Of a stretch of 64,000 bases of DNA, positions 9,412-17,467 are shown piece after piece (positions within the stretch are counted from its first letter, which is position 1; each line of letters opens with the position of its first letter). This DNA comes from Merdiplasma sp964643295. Lineage in GTDB: Bacteria > Bacillota > Clostridia > Lachnospirales > Lachnospiraceae. The notes under the pieces are model-generated. The model ran no database searches and had not been told where the DNA came from. It saw only the letters and a list, made by a program, of their open reading frames with translations. The stretch covers positions 29,378 to 93,377 of the forward strand of contig CAZXSN010000004.1 of NCBI GenBank assembly GCA_964643295.1, written 5' to 3'. The position numbers and the translations under genes were made by a program.

Positions 9412-9444
9412 AGGAATAAAAAACACCGCTTGGAAAAAGCGGTG
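9412..9444 (-). terminator. Intrinsic terminator of the RpiR gene
   Basis: Stem CACCGCTT / AAGCGGTG with a five-base loop at 9424-9444. Read on the minus strand it is followed by TTTTTTATTCC. It lies about 70 bp past the stop of the minus-strand regulator. Confidence 0.85.
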
Positions 9445-9511
9445 CTTTGGAAAACTGGTTTGGTCTGGGAAACCGGACATGTCCGCGGGTTTTGAACGAA
9501 ATCGCTGCGCT

Positions 9512-10369
9512 TTAAAAAGTTCCCAGCTTTTCCAGGTAGCGGTCGATCTTTTTTAACTTTTCCCCGTTGGAGCTGCCCACCTGCTGGCTTATGCCCGCGC
9601 AGAGAATCTCCATGACGAGCTGGACGCCGACGTAGGAATTGAAAAACGAGTTGGTGTCCACATCCACGGTAAGCAGAACGGTCGCGTACTGGGCTAAGGG
9701 GGCGCTGGGGCGGTCTGTAATCACAAGCAGGGAGGTTTTTGAATCCTCAGCCATCTGCACAGCCTGCCGGTCAAGATCCGAGTAGCGCGGGAAGCTGAAA
9801 AGAATCAGGCAGTCTCCTTCTTCCATGTCGCACAGATGATCGATTACACTGACGGAAGAATCCGCCGTCGAGTAGACGTTTGGCAGCATGTGCTTCAGCA
9901 GCAGAAAAAAGTAAGCCGCGACCCCGGAATTGGCTCTTGTGCCGAGAATGAACTTTTTGCGGCTTTTTATCAGCAGCTCGATAGCCTGGTCGAAGACCGC
10001 GCGGCTGTTGTTTTTCAGGACGGATTCGATATTCTTTTCTGTGTTTATAAGGAAGGTGCTGATGTAATCGTCCCCGGGGCGTTCGAGGCTTGCCATCAGG
10101 CGTTCATGGGGAACTGTGACGGCATTGGGCACCCGGCTGACCTTTTCTGTGTAGGACGCCTGCAGATTTTTCTGAAAATCCGTGTACCCGGAAAATCCGA
10201 GCGAGCGGGAAAAGCGCACAACGGAGGCTTCGCTTACGTTCAGGCGCATGGCGAGGTCGGTAGAGGTCATGAAGCAGCTTTCCGTGTCATGATCGAGAAT
10301 ATATTCGGCAATACGCCTGCCTGTCCTGGTTAAGGTGGCATTTTTGATCGCTTCTTTCAGTTCTTCCAT
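9512..10369 (-). CDS. RpiR/MurR-family transcriptional regulator
   Basis: Sugar-phosphate-responsive DNA-binding protein of 285 residues. The N-terminal 80 residues form the HTH_6 domain (DLAMRLNVSEASVVRFSRSL followed by GFSGYTDF). A SIS domain follows from about residue 125 (FILGTRANSGVAAYFFLLLK and LILFSFPRYS), the fold that senses phosphosugars. The length is normal. It is divergent from alanine dehydrogenase, and two palindromes in the intergenic region look like its operators, one next to each gene. GAGAGG precedes AUG 10369 by nine bases. Control of ald by an RpiR protein is inferred from the arrangement. Confidence 0.92.
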   Translation of the reverse strand: MEELKEAIKNATLTRTGRRIAEYILDHDTESCFMTSTDLAMRLNVSEASVVRFSRSLGFSGYTDFQKNLQASYTEKVSRVPNAVTVPHERLMASLERPGDDYISTFLINTEKNIESVLKNNSRAVFDQAIELLIKSRKKFILGTRANSGVAAYFFLLLKHMLPNVYSTADSSVSVIDHLCDMEEGDCLILFSFPRYSDLDRQAVQMAEDSKTSLLVITDRPSAPLAQYATVLLTVDVDTNSFFNSYVGVQLVMEILCAGISQQVGSSNGEKLKKIDRYLEKLGTF

Positions 10370-10392
10370 AGTGTACTTCCTCTCTCCAGTTC

Positions 10393-10410
10393 ATGAAAAA
10401 ATTTCTTCAT
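10393..10410. promoter_or_regulatory. Palindrome upstream of the RpiR gene
   Basis: ATGAAAAAATTTCTTCAT is an imperfect inverted repeat 24 bp before the RpiR start codon. It shares the TTCTTC half with the second palindrome at 10542-10558, as expected for autoregulation. Confidence 0.4.
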
Positions 10411-10504
10411 AACTTTTCCTAATTAAACCATATACCGGAGGATTAAGCAAGCATTTTCGCCACATTATACAAGAGAGGTGACTGATTTTTGTACAAAATT
10501 TCCT

Positions 10505-10558
10505 GTTGTCAGACAACGAATAGTGTGGTACGATCCAGATAGAAGAAAAATATTCTTC
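10505..10558 (+). promoter_or_regulatory. Promoter and operators of alanine dehydrogenase
   Basis: TTGTCA (10506-10511) and TACGAT (10529-10534) are spaced by 17 bp. The -35 box lies inside the perfect inverted repeat GTTGTC-A-GACAAC (10505-10517). Just after the -10 box comes the perfect palindrome GAAGAAAAATATTCTTC (10542-10558), well placed for a repressor. Confidence 0.55.
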
Positions 10559-10613
10559 ACTTCAGATCCTTTAGTAATAAATTTATTCACAACACAGCAG
10601 GGAGGAAACGGTT

Positions 10614-11726
10614 ATGAGAATCGGATGTGTGAAGGAGATTAAGAATAACGAGTTTCGGGTGGGCATGACACCGGATAATGTCAGAACTTACGTGGCAGCC
10701 GGGCATGAGGTATTCGTGGAGAAGGACGCGGGTGCCGGTTCAGGATTTCTGACGCAGGAATATGCCCGGGCTGGCGCTGTGATCCTTGAGAGCGCGAAGG
10801 AAGTATGGGACAAAAGTGAACTGATGATTAAGGTCAAGGAGCCGCTGCCGCAGGAGTACCCTTTCTTTCATGAGGACCTGATTTTGTACACCTATCTTCA
10901 TCTGGCGGCGGACCGGCCGCAGATGGAAGCTCTTTTGGCAGCCGGAGTCAAGGGTGTGGCCTATGAGACACTCATGGAGACCGACCACAGTCTGCCCCTG
11001 CTGGCGCCGATGAGCCAGATCGCGGGGCGATTAAGCATCCAGGAGGGAGCCAAATACCTGGAGAAACCGTTTGGCGGGCGCGGCGTTCTGCTCTCCGGTG
11101 TTCCGGGCACTCCGAAGGCGAAGGTGGTGATTTTGGGCGGCGGAAACGTGGGAACGAACGCCTGCAAGATCGCCGTGGGGATGGGTGCGGATGTGACCGT
11201 GATCGACAGGGACCTAAGCCGCCTTGCCTATCTGGATGACATTTTCGGAGCGCGGATTCAGACTCTCTACAGCACGGACGCCCTGATCGAAAAGGAAGTC
11301 TCTGCGGCGGATTTGGTGATCGGCTGTGTGCTGATTCCCGGCAGGGCCGCCCCGAAGCTCATTCGCAGAAGTTACCTGAAAAATATGCAGCCGGGAAGTG
11401 TGATCGTGGATGTGGCGGTGGATCAGGGCGGCTGCTGTGAGACGACCAGAGTGACCTATCACGATGATCCGGTTTATACGGTGGACGGCGTTGTGCACTA
11501 CTGCGTGGGCAACATGCCGGGCGCTGTGCCGCGCACCTCGACGATCGCGCTGACAAACGCGACGCTGCGGTATGGCCTTCAGATTGCGAATAAGGGACTG
11601 GAGCGATCCTGTCAGGACAACCCGGTCATGTATTCCGCCGTCAATACCTATCACGGGTTTGTAACCTGCCAAAATGTGGCGGAGAGTTTCGGGGTGAAGG
11701 CAAAGGATGTGCGGGAACTGTTCTGA
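10614..11726 (+). CDS. ald: Alanine dehydrogenase
   Basis: Catalyses the reversible NAD-dependent conversion of L-alanine to pyruvate and ammonia in the cytoplasm. At 370 residues it has the family length. Visible features are the substrate-binding R15, the K73-K75 region in MIKVKEPLPQEY, the catalytic H96 in YTYLHLAAD, and the Rossmann loop GGGNVG at 175-180 with the acidic D198. The segment MPGAVPRTSTIALTNATL near the C-terminus is characteristic of Ald and separates it from the transhydrogenase alpha subunit. AGGGAGGAAACGGTT gives the ribosome site before AUG 10614. It is transcribed alone, divergent from the RpiR regulator. Confidence 0.96.
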   Translation: MRIGCVKEIKNNEFRVGMTPDNVRTYVAAGHEVFVEKDAGAGSGFLTQEYARAGAVILESAKEVWDKSELMIKVKEPLPQEYPFFHEDLILYTYLHLAADRPQMEALLAAGVKGVAYETLMETDHSLPLLAPMSQIAGRLSIQEGAKYLEKPFGGRGVLLSGVPGTPKAKVVILGGGNVGTNACKIAVGMGADVTVIDRDLSRLAYLDDIFGARIQTLYSTDALIEKEVSAADLVIGCVLIPGRAAPKLIRRSYLKNMQPGSVIVDVAVDQGGCCETTRVTYHDDPVYTVDGVVHYCVGNMPGAVPRTSTIALTNATLRYGLQIANKGLERSCQDNPVMYSAVNTYHGFVTCQNVAESFGVKAKDVRELF

Positions 11727-11816
11727 CGCAGGAAGAGCTGATGGATACATGCGGGCATTCTCCCTTTGGAAAGGCCCGGCGGAAAGAGGCGGGGAGGAAA
11801 ACAGCCTGCGGAACTG

Positions 11817-11846
11817 TTGAATCCGGTCTTTACTGTGGTGTATAAT
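11817..11846 (+). promoter_or_regulatory. Promoter before the TIM-barrel isomerase
   Basis: TTGAAT (11817-11822) and TATAAT (11841-11846) are spaced by 18 bp. This implies a leader of about 250 bases before the gene at 12107. Apart from this promoter, the 380-bp gap 11727-12106 shows no convincing gene or riboswitch. Confidence 0.6.
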
Positions 11847-12106
11847 GAAAAAGATCCGGCGGGAGAAAGGTTAGCGCTTAGCGAACCCTGACCTTGCGCA
11901 AAAAAAGGAAGCGTTTTTACCGGGAAGTGAAGGAAAGGCGGCTGCGTGTCTGGAAGACCTTCTGCATGAAATACCCTTTTGATGAGAGGGCTTTCAGGGG
12001 CGCAAACCGTAAGGGAATGTGAAAAAGGCCTGCTTTTGAAAGGAACCATCCCGGCACCGCCAGTTGAAAATCAGGAACTTAGAGAGAACTTACAGGAGGA
12101 AAAGAG

Positions 12107-13033
12107 ATGGGAAGGAACTTACGAACCTCCGCGCATCTTCTGGAGATGTTCATGCCTTATCGCTCGGATGAGGCGAGAATGATCGATGTGCTGAGAAAAG
12201 CAGTAGAGTTTGATTTTTACCGGGGAGTGGAGTTAGGGATCTTTTTCGATCCCACAAACCGGAAAACCGTGAGAGGGATTCTGGAGGAAAACCATCTGCA
12301 CGGCACGACGTTTGTGACTCCCTATGTGAAGGACCAGAAGCTCAGTCTGTCCGACCTGGAAACGCAGGGGCGCAGGAAGGCCGTGGATCTGGTAAAGGAA
12401 CTGGCCGGTTATGCAGCCGATGCCGGATATACAAACTTTTGTGTCCCCAGCGGGGATGATCCGGGACCGGTATTTCGCGGGCTGGCAAAATTAGCGCTCA
12501 CGGAGTCGATGGTGGAGATCGCGGAGCGCTGCAGAAGTCTTGGGATGAACCTTATGCTGGAGCCGCTCGACCGCTATGCCTATAAGAAACAGCTGATCGG
12601 ACCGATCGAGGAAGCCGCGGTCTGGTTTGCACCGATCCATGAGGAATGCCCCAATGCCTACCTTCACTGGGACAGCGCCCATGAGGCGCTGGGCGGCGCG
12701 GATCTGATGAAATCGATCGAGACGGCAGCTCCCTTCCTCGCGCAGATGCATCTTTGCAACGCGATTCTCGATCCGGGGCATCCGTGCTACGGAGATCTGC
12801 ACATGGATGTGGGGGAAGCCCCCGATTTTGAGACAGAAGGGTTCCTTACACCGCAGGTCGGAGCGCAGATCCTTAAAAAAACGGCCTCCTTCGATCCGCC
12901 GCAGGGCATTGCAGAAACTTTTGTGTCGGTCGAGGTTCTCGGCCACCCGGGCGACAACCTGTGGCTGAAAGAGCGCACCGTCCGGGAGTTCTTAGCCAGA
13001 TGCTTTGCGCTCGCAGGGATGGATACAAAGTAG
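12107..13033 (+). CDS. Sugar phosphate isomerase/epimerase (AP endonuclease-2 fold)
   Basis: TIM-barrel protein of 308 residues related to xylose isomerase, tagatose/psicose 3-epimerase and IolE/IolI families, all acting on sugars or inositols with a divalent metal. Candidate metal ligands lie in the expected strand ends: the Glu in MNLMLEPLDRYAYK, the Asp and His in LHWDSAHEALGG, the His in QMHLCNAI and the Glu in VSVEVLGHPGDN. AGGAGGAAAAGAG precedes AUG 12107. It has its own promoter and is followed by a terminator, so it is monocistronic. Its substrate cannot be named; it may serve the sugar locus that begins 1.7 kb further on. Confidence 0.8.
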   Translation: MGRNLRTSAHLLEMFMPYRSDEARMIDVLRKAVEFDFYRGVELGIFFDPTNRKTVRGILEENHLHGTTFVTPYVKDQKLSLSDLETQGRRKAVDLVKELAGYAADAGYTNFCVPSGDDPGPVFRGLAKLALTESMVEIAERCRSLGMNLMLEPLDRYAYKKQLIGPIEEAAVWFAPIHEECPNAYLHWDSAHEALGGADLMKSIETAAPFLAQMHLCNAILDPGHPCYGDLHMDVGEAPDFETEGFLTPQVGAQILKKTASFDPPQGIAETFVSVEVLGHPGDNLWLKERTVREFLARCFALAGMDTK

Positions 13034-13131
13034 GGAATTATCCAGGAAAAAAGGCTTACGCCTGGCAGAAAACGGACAGTCATTTTGCTGACAAGGAACC
13101 GGTCAGGAAACAGTCATCACAAAACAGGTTT

Positions 13132-13176
13132 AGGAAACAGCCGCCTTGGGTTAAAACCGGGGCGGTTTTCCTTTTG
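13132..13176 (+). terminator. Intrinsic terminator after the TIM-barrel gene
   Basis: GGAAA..CCGCC pairs with GGCGG..TTTCC around a GGTTAAAACC inner hairpin, followed by CCTTTTG. It lies about 100 bp after the stop codon. Confidence 0.75.
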
Positions 13177-13293
13177 TCTTTCGGCCCTGCCGCCAAAGAT
13201 TTGCTGTATCCGGCGGACGAAGATAAGGATCCGCCTGTTTGCATGTCCGCCTTCTGCTGTCATCCAGGTCAGATGCAGGAAATAAACGAATGC

Positions 13294-13326
13294 AGAGGGC
13301 AGATGGGCGGCGCAAATCTGCCCTCT
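13294..13326. repeat. Perfect 11-bp inverted repeat
   Basis: AGAGGGCAGAT (13294-13304) and ATCTGCCCTCT (13316-13326) pair perfectly around an 11-base loop. There is no T-run on either side, so it is not a standard terminator. It lies just before the repeated coding-like motif at 13376. Confidence 0.6.
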
Positions 13327-13375
13327 CCGGGAAGAGGGTAAGTTCATGCATGAATCTTTTTAGCTTACTAATACA

Positions 13376-13507
13376 ATGATTCAGGCATTAAAAGGCGACT
13401 ACGGATTACTTCGCTGCATCGCAGCTTTCACAATTCTGTTCAAAGCTCTTGACGATCCATCGACAGGAAAGACCGGTCAGCATCCTTTGGCCGCAGATTT
13501 AATTTAA
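13376..13507 (+). other. Short reading frame with repeated motif, copy 1
   Basis: A 43-codon frame beginning MIQALKGDYGLLRC. Its first 14 codons recur at 60753-60712 on the opposite strand, with seven base changes in 42, six of them silent third-position changes. It has no clear ribosome site and its end overlaps the end of the Fic gene. It is either a very small gene or a remnant of a larger conserved coding sequence; no family is recognised. Confidence 0.35.
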
Positions 13508-14419
13508 CGCAGGCGGAGTGTCAAACTTTGCCAGCAGGCAGCGGAAGGTGTCCTGCCCGTTCAGGCAAAGATCGGTCAGAGCTCCTTTTTCGCTTCGCCA
13601 CTGCTTAAGAGCGGCGTCGTAGGACTTCTTTTCGGAATCCTCAATCAGAAACGGAACGATATCGAACCGCAGACACTCTTTGACGGCGATCAGTCTGCCT
13701 ACCCTGCCGTTTCCGTCCTGAAACGGCTGAATGTACGCAAACTCCCCCAGGAAGCGAATGATGTCATATATAGTGACGTTCGGGAGCTCATCGTATTCCT
13801 TAAGCAGTGCCTGCATGCGGCCGAGAACCTCGTTCGGTTTCGCCGTCTCCCATGCTTCATACGTAGTGGACAGATTCTTATACTCCCCGACGGCGAACCA
13901 GGTAAGATCGGCATCGCGGGTCCCCTGTTTTAACAGGCGGTGCAGCTCTTTCATGAAGTCTTCCGTGAGCGGCTCATCCGCGTAATCGATCATATAATCC
14001 ACGGCGCGAAAGTGGTTCACGGTCTCGATCACATCGTCCACCGGAATCCCTTTCGCAGCAGTCAGAGTGCGTTTCTTAAAAATCATGCGCGTCTGCTTTT
14101 CACTTAAGGCCTTCCCGTCCATACAGCTGGAATAGTAGGTCAAAAGTATCTGCAGTTCCTCGTAGAGGCTGTCCGGCATATGTACACTTTTTTCATTGCG
14201 GAGCCGCTGCAGCAGGACATTATCCGAAACGCTGAGGCAGAGATCCTGGATGGAACAGCCCAGGTATACGGCGACTTTCTGCATCACCCGGTTCGCGATT
14301 TTTTCCCCGCGTTCGATTTTTGCAATGGTTCGGGAGGATATGCCGAGTTTTTCTGTTAAAGAGGACCTGGTAAGTCCCCGCTCTGAGAGTTTCTGCAGCA
14401 AACCTGCATAGGAATACAT
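13499..14419 (-). CDS. HTH-Fic protein with altered catalytic motif
   Basis: A 306-residue protein with an N-terminal XRE-type helix-turn-helix (residues 10-60: LTRSSLTEKLGISSRTIAKI) and a Fic domain (about 100-250). Fic enzymes transfer AMP or other nucleotides to proteins through HPFx(D/E)GNGR. Here the motif is QPFQDGNGRVGR at residues 231-242: the catalytic His is Gln231, codon CAG at 13727-13729. The segment where the inhibitory S/T-xxE-G helix normally lies reads TAAKGIP, with Lys where Glu is expected. The nucleotide-binding part is kept. It may be catalytically inert, possibly a DNA-binding regulator, or use altered chemistry. The start AUG 14419 has a weak GGTGATGATGGG leader. Confidence 0.85.
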   Translation of the reverse strand: MYSYAGLLQKLSERGLTRSSLTEKLGISSRTIAKIERGEKIANRVMQKVAVYLGCSIQDLCLSVSDNVLLQRLRNEKSVHMPDSLYEELQILLTYYSSCMDGKALSEKQTRMIFKKRTLTAAKGIPVDDVIETVNHFRAVDYMIDYADEPLTEDFMKELHRLLKQGTRDADLTWFAVGEYKNLSTTYEAWETAKPNEVLGRMQALLKEYDELPNVTIYDIIRFLGEFAYIQPFQDGNGRVGRLIAVKECLRFDIVPFLIEDSEKKSYDAALKQWRSEKGALTDLCLNGQDTFRCLLAKFDTPPALN

Positions 14420-14562
14420 CCCATCATCACCCCTCTTTCTTGGCCCATCTTACCCTAAACAGGGAAAAAAGTAAAGTTGCAGATGGGAGGCAGGCGGAAT
14501 AAAGAAAGATCAGAGGAAGGCAGTCTGTGAGGAATGGCCGCCGGTGATCTTTTCTCCCGCCT

Positions 14563-14608
14563 TTCGGACGTTACGAAATGCCCCGGGTTTTCCTTCGGAC
14601 TTTACGAA
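14563..14608. repeat. Direct repeat pair upstream of the Fic gene
   Basis: TTCGGACGTTACGAA (14563-14577) and TTCGGACTTTACGAA (14594-14608) differ at one base and start 31 bp apart, three helical turns. Each is itself a partial palindrome (TTCG..CGAA). They lie 145-190 bp upstream of the HTH-Fic start, in a 317-bp gap that otherwise holds only the terminator at 14684-14717. They look like binding sites for a dimeric regulator. Confidence 0.5.
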
Positions 14609-14683
14609 GCGGCAGACATTCCCTGCCCGTTTTCAGCCCAATAACAAAGGCACCTCCTGGTTTTTAGCGAATCTTCCCAGGGA

Positions 14684-14717
14684 CAGAAAACAAACAGGCA
14701 GAAGAATCTCTGCCTGT
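14684..14717 (-). terminator. Intrinsic terminator of the minus sugar-catabolic arm
   Basis: ACAGGCAGA (14694-14702) pairs with TCTGCCTGT (14709-14717), and on the minus strand TTGTTTTCTG follows. It closes the operon whose last gene ends at 14737. Confidence 0.85.
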
Positions 14718-14736
14718 AAACGTTTGCCAGAGAGTT

Positions 14737-15876
14737 TTAATCTAAGGTAACAACGCGTTTCTGGGTGTAGGATTCTAAGGCCGCCGTCAGGACGCGGTGG
14801 CTTAAGTTGGCTTCGGCAGGCGTAAAACAGCCGAACGGACAGGGCAGACCGCGCAGTTCGCTGACGAAGGCCGCGAACATCTGCAGCAGGGAATCGGAAA
14901 AACCAAACTCAAAAATCGAGCCGGTGATCACGGGGTAGAGCGGTTTCTGACCGATCACCAGTCTGGCCCAGGCCTGTTCGCGCCCCACCGCCTGCGTATA
15001 GCGGATCGCGTTGGGATCGTCCGTGGTAAACTTTGCCGACATCTTAAGCCCGTAAATCTCATACTCCACGGTGTTGGTGCAGCCGGGAGCCATGCGCTTC
15101 ATCTCCAGCTGCATGGGGAAGACATCCCCGGCGGCATCTTCAGTTTCGCAAAGCAGAATCGCATTGTCCCAGGTTTCACAGGGCACCATAGTACCGGTTT
15201 CATCCGGCCTCGTTTTGGCGATGTTGGCCAGCTGAGCGCTTACCGTGCGGGGGATAAATCCCAGACGAAACGGCAGGTGCTGCGTGTGAATTCCCAGATC
15301 TCCCATGCAGCCGTACTCCCCGTTCAGGGAACGGACGCGTTTCCAGTTGATCGGTTTGGCAAGATCCATATCGGAGGAATGCTTGATCGCAAAGCGGGCT
15401 TCGATGATCTGTCCGAACGCCCCCTCGTGAAACCATCTGACCATCTGCTGGACGGCGGGGTAGAACGGGAACTCGCTTGCGCAGCGCACAAACACGTCGG
15501 GATGTTTTCCGGCTTCCGCTTCGATCTGCCTGCAGGCTTCCAGGTTGATGCCGAAGGGCTTCTCCCCGATCAGATGCTTTCCTGCGCGGATCACATCACT
15601 GTACACCTTTGCATGCAGATGATGGGGAACCGCACAGTAGACCGCCTCCACTTCCGGATTTGCCAGAAGCTCCCGGTAGTCGCTGTAAAAATATCTGGTA
15701 TCCGGCACCTGGCGGAACCAGTTAAGATTCTTATCCGAAAGATCACAGGCGGCGATGATGACAGGGCGGGGCAGTTCGCAGGCAAGGTGCAGCCAGCGCA
15801 TGGAGACGCTGGCAAATTCACGGCCCATGAGGCCGCAGCCGATCACACCAAAGCGGACAGGTTCCATCCGGTTCAC
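14737..15876 (-). CDS. Gfo/Idh/MocA-family oxidoreductase (1)
   Basis: NAD(P)-dependent sugar or cyclitol oxidoreductase, 379 residues. The N-terminal Rossmann motif is FGVIGCGLMGREFASVS, followed by the EKP signature in IGEKPFGINLEACR, whose Lys is catalytic in the family. The C-terminal alpha/beta domain carries GDLGIHTQHLPFRLGF, with the His typical of the active site. The start is GTG 15876, which overlaps the upstream aminotransferase stop as GTGA and has GGAG seven bases before. It is the last gene of the minus catabolic operon. The exact substrate is unknown. Confidence 0.9.
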   Translation of the reverse strand: MNRMEPVRFGVIGCGLMGREFASVSMRWLHLACELPRPVIIAACDLSDKNLNWFRQVPDTRYFYSDYRELLANPEVEAVYCAVPHHLHAKVYSDVIRAGKHLIGEKPFGINLEACRQIEAEAGKHPDVFVRCASEFPFYPAVQQMVRWFHEGAFGQIIEARFAIKHSSDMDLAKPINWKRVRSLNGEYGCMGDLGIHTQHLPFRLGFIPRTVSAQLANIAKTRPDETGTMVPCETWDNAILLCETEDAAGDVFPMQLEMKRMAPGCTNTVEYEIYGLKMSAKFTTDDPNAIRYTQAVGREQAWARLVIGQKPLYPVITGSIFEFGFSDSLLQMFAAFVSELRGLPCPFGCFTPAEANLSHRVLTAALESYTQKRVVTLD

Positions 15877-17432
15877 AGGGCAGCTCCTTTCTGTGCGGCT
15901 GTTTCGGACAGCGCACGGTCAAACAGGACAATGAGAGCGTCTATCATTGACTGGGTGGTGATAAGCGGCAGCTTGGTCAGCGCCGCCGGGGGACAGTTGG
16001 GCTTGTAGGTCTGCGCACTGATGTCGACGCAGAACTCTTTGTTCATGCGGCCGCAGAAATCCACGGCATCCTCTGCGCATCCAAAGCACAGAGCCGTCAT
16101 GTGTCCGTCTCCTTCCACGCCGGTTACAAGCTGCGGATAGGCGTTCGCCAGGGAACGCATCTGTTCGTGGTAATAGCGGCCGGTCTCCTCAAATGCTTTC
16201 CCGTTGGCGGCTAAAAATTCCATGGTGACAAGATAGGCGAGACTCGCCAGTTCCTCCTGTCCGTTGGTCACCAGGGCACCGAACTGATTGAGGGTATCGA
16301 ACGCGGAACTGGCAAGGATCCTGCTGGCAGGGTATACCCCTCCCGGGAAGCCTTTGCCGACGGAGACAAAGTCCGGCGAAAGGCCGTACTTACGAAACAG
16401 GAAGCATCCGTCATACCAGGCACAGGACTGGATCTCATCACACAGCACGGGCGTATCCGTCTCCCGGCAGACCTGATAGGCCTCCTGAAGATACGTTTCG
16501 GAAAGCCGGATGCCGCCGTAGTTCATGAGGATGATCTCATGACAGAAACCAGCCGTTTTATATCTGCCTTCGTTGAAACGGCGCATGACGGAAGTAAACG
16601 CCTCTATATCGTTGATCGGCACGGAGACCACCTTGTACAGTTCGCTCTCCTGCGCGGCCCTTGAAAACTCCGGCCAGAGACCGCGAAGCGTCTGTGCCAG
16701 TACGGTGGTGCCGTGATAGTTTCCTGTCACTCCTCCGGCATTGTCCGCGATGACCACGAAAACCGGTACGCGTCCCGCAAAGGGCGCTATGGAGCCGTCG
16801 ATCGTGTAAAAGCGCGAGAGCATCATCTTTAAGGCAGCCTCCACGGCAAGGGAACCGGTCTCCAGGTTGATGACCGTATTTAATACGCCCGGCTCTTTGG
16901 AGGCAAGAACCTGCTCCAGCTTCGGATCATCAGGGGCAAGGCCGTTGGCAGACGCGATGAGGCGCCGCTCCAGAGTGCGGGTGATAAAGCCGCGGGTGTT
17001 GTTGTGAGTCGCATTGGGGATTCCTAAGCCTTTCGCCTTTTCAATGAGCGCGTAGCCAGGAAAGTCATGTCCCAGCGGCACCTGGTAATGCTCGCTTTTT
17101 CCCGCGAAATAAAGCTTCCCGTCCTCTCCGACGCGAAAGGCCCCCAGACCGCTTAGCGGCGCCGCGTCACTGTGCTGGGCCGCCCGGTAGGAATGCGTAG
17201 GCGCCCCATGCTCCGTGTTTACAAAGGCGGGGATTATCTGGCAGCCGACTTTGGTCATCAGCTCTTCCTGACGGCGGGCAAACGATTCAGGATAGAAATC
17301 GATCTTTTCCTCCGCCGCGGCGAAAAGTCTTTCGGTGCTTTCCCCGGTAAGGCAGGCACGGGCCTCACAGACGGACTTTACGTAGGGTGCGCCAAGCAGG
17401 TCGGTTAAGGAACGCCGGATATTTTTTGTCAA
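15873..17432 (-). CDS. Class III PLP-dependent aminotransferase-like protein
   Basis: A 519-residue fold-type I PLP enzyme. The PLP-contacting motif LCDEIQSC (Asp332, Gln335) and the Schiff-base region SVGKGFPGGVYPA (Lys360) identify class III, which includes omega-amino acid, GABA and sugar aminotransferases. It is longer than the usual 430-450 residues, owing to an extended N-terminal segment (residues 1-110). The start is TTG 17432 with AAGGAG seven bases before; the open frame further upstream lacks a site. It overlaps the next gene by 4 bp and lies 35 bp after the isomerase-like gene. In this operon it suggests that an amino or keto group on the sugar is exchanged; this is inference. Confidence 0.88.
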   Translation of the reverse strand: MTKNIRRSLTDLLGAPYVKSVCEARACLTGESTERLFAAAEEKIDFYPESFARRQEELMTKVGCQIIPAFVNTEHGAPTHSYRAAQHSDAAPLSGLGAFRVGEDGKLYFAGKSEHYQVPLGHDFPGYALIEKAKGLGIPNATHNNTRGFITRTLERRLIASANGLAPDDPKLEQVLASKEPGVLNTVINLETGSLAVEAALKMMLSRFYTIDGSIAPFAGRVPVFVVIADNAGGVTGNYHGTTVLAQTLRGLWPEFSRAAQESELYKVVSVPINDIEAFTSVMRRFNEGRYKTAGFCHEIILMNYGGIRLSETYLQEAYQVCRETDTPVLCDEIQSCAWYDGCFLFRKYGLSPDFVSVGKGFPGGVYPASRILASSAFDTLNQFGALVTNGQEELASLAYLVTMEFLAANGKAFEETGRYYHEQMRSLANAYPQLVTGVEGDGHMTALCFGCAEDAVDFCGRMNKEFCVDISAQTYKPNCPPAALTKLPLITTQSMIDALIVLFDRALSETAAQKGAAL

Positions 17433-17467
17433 ATCAATTCTCCTTTTCTGCCGCGAGGGCTTTTGGG

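Noticed and set aside
9495..9512. CGAAATCGCTGCGC shared with 46845
   Set aside because: A 14-base match is expected by chance in a window of this size and has no other support.
14718..14735. Possible CcpA (cre) site TGTAAACGTTTGCC
   Set aside because: It matches the consensus imperfectly and lies downstream of a gene end, where a cre site would have no clear target.
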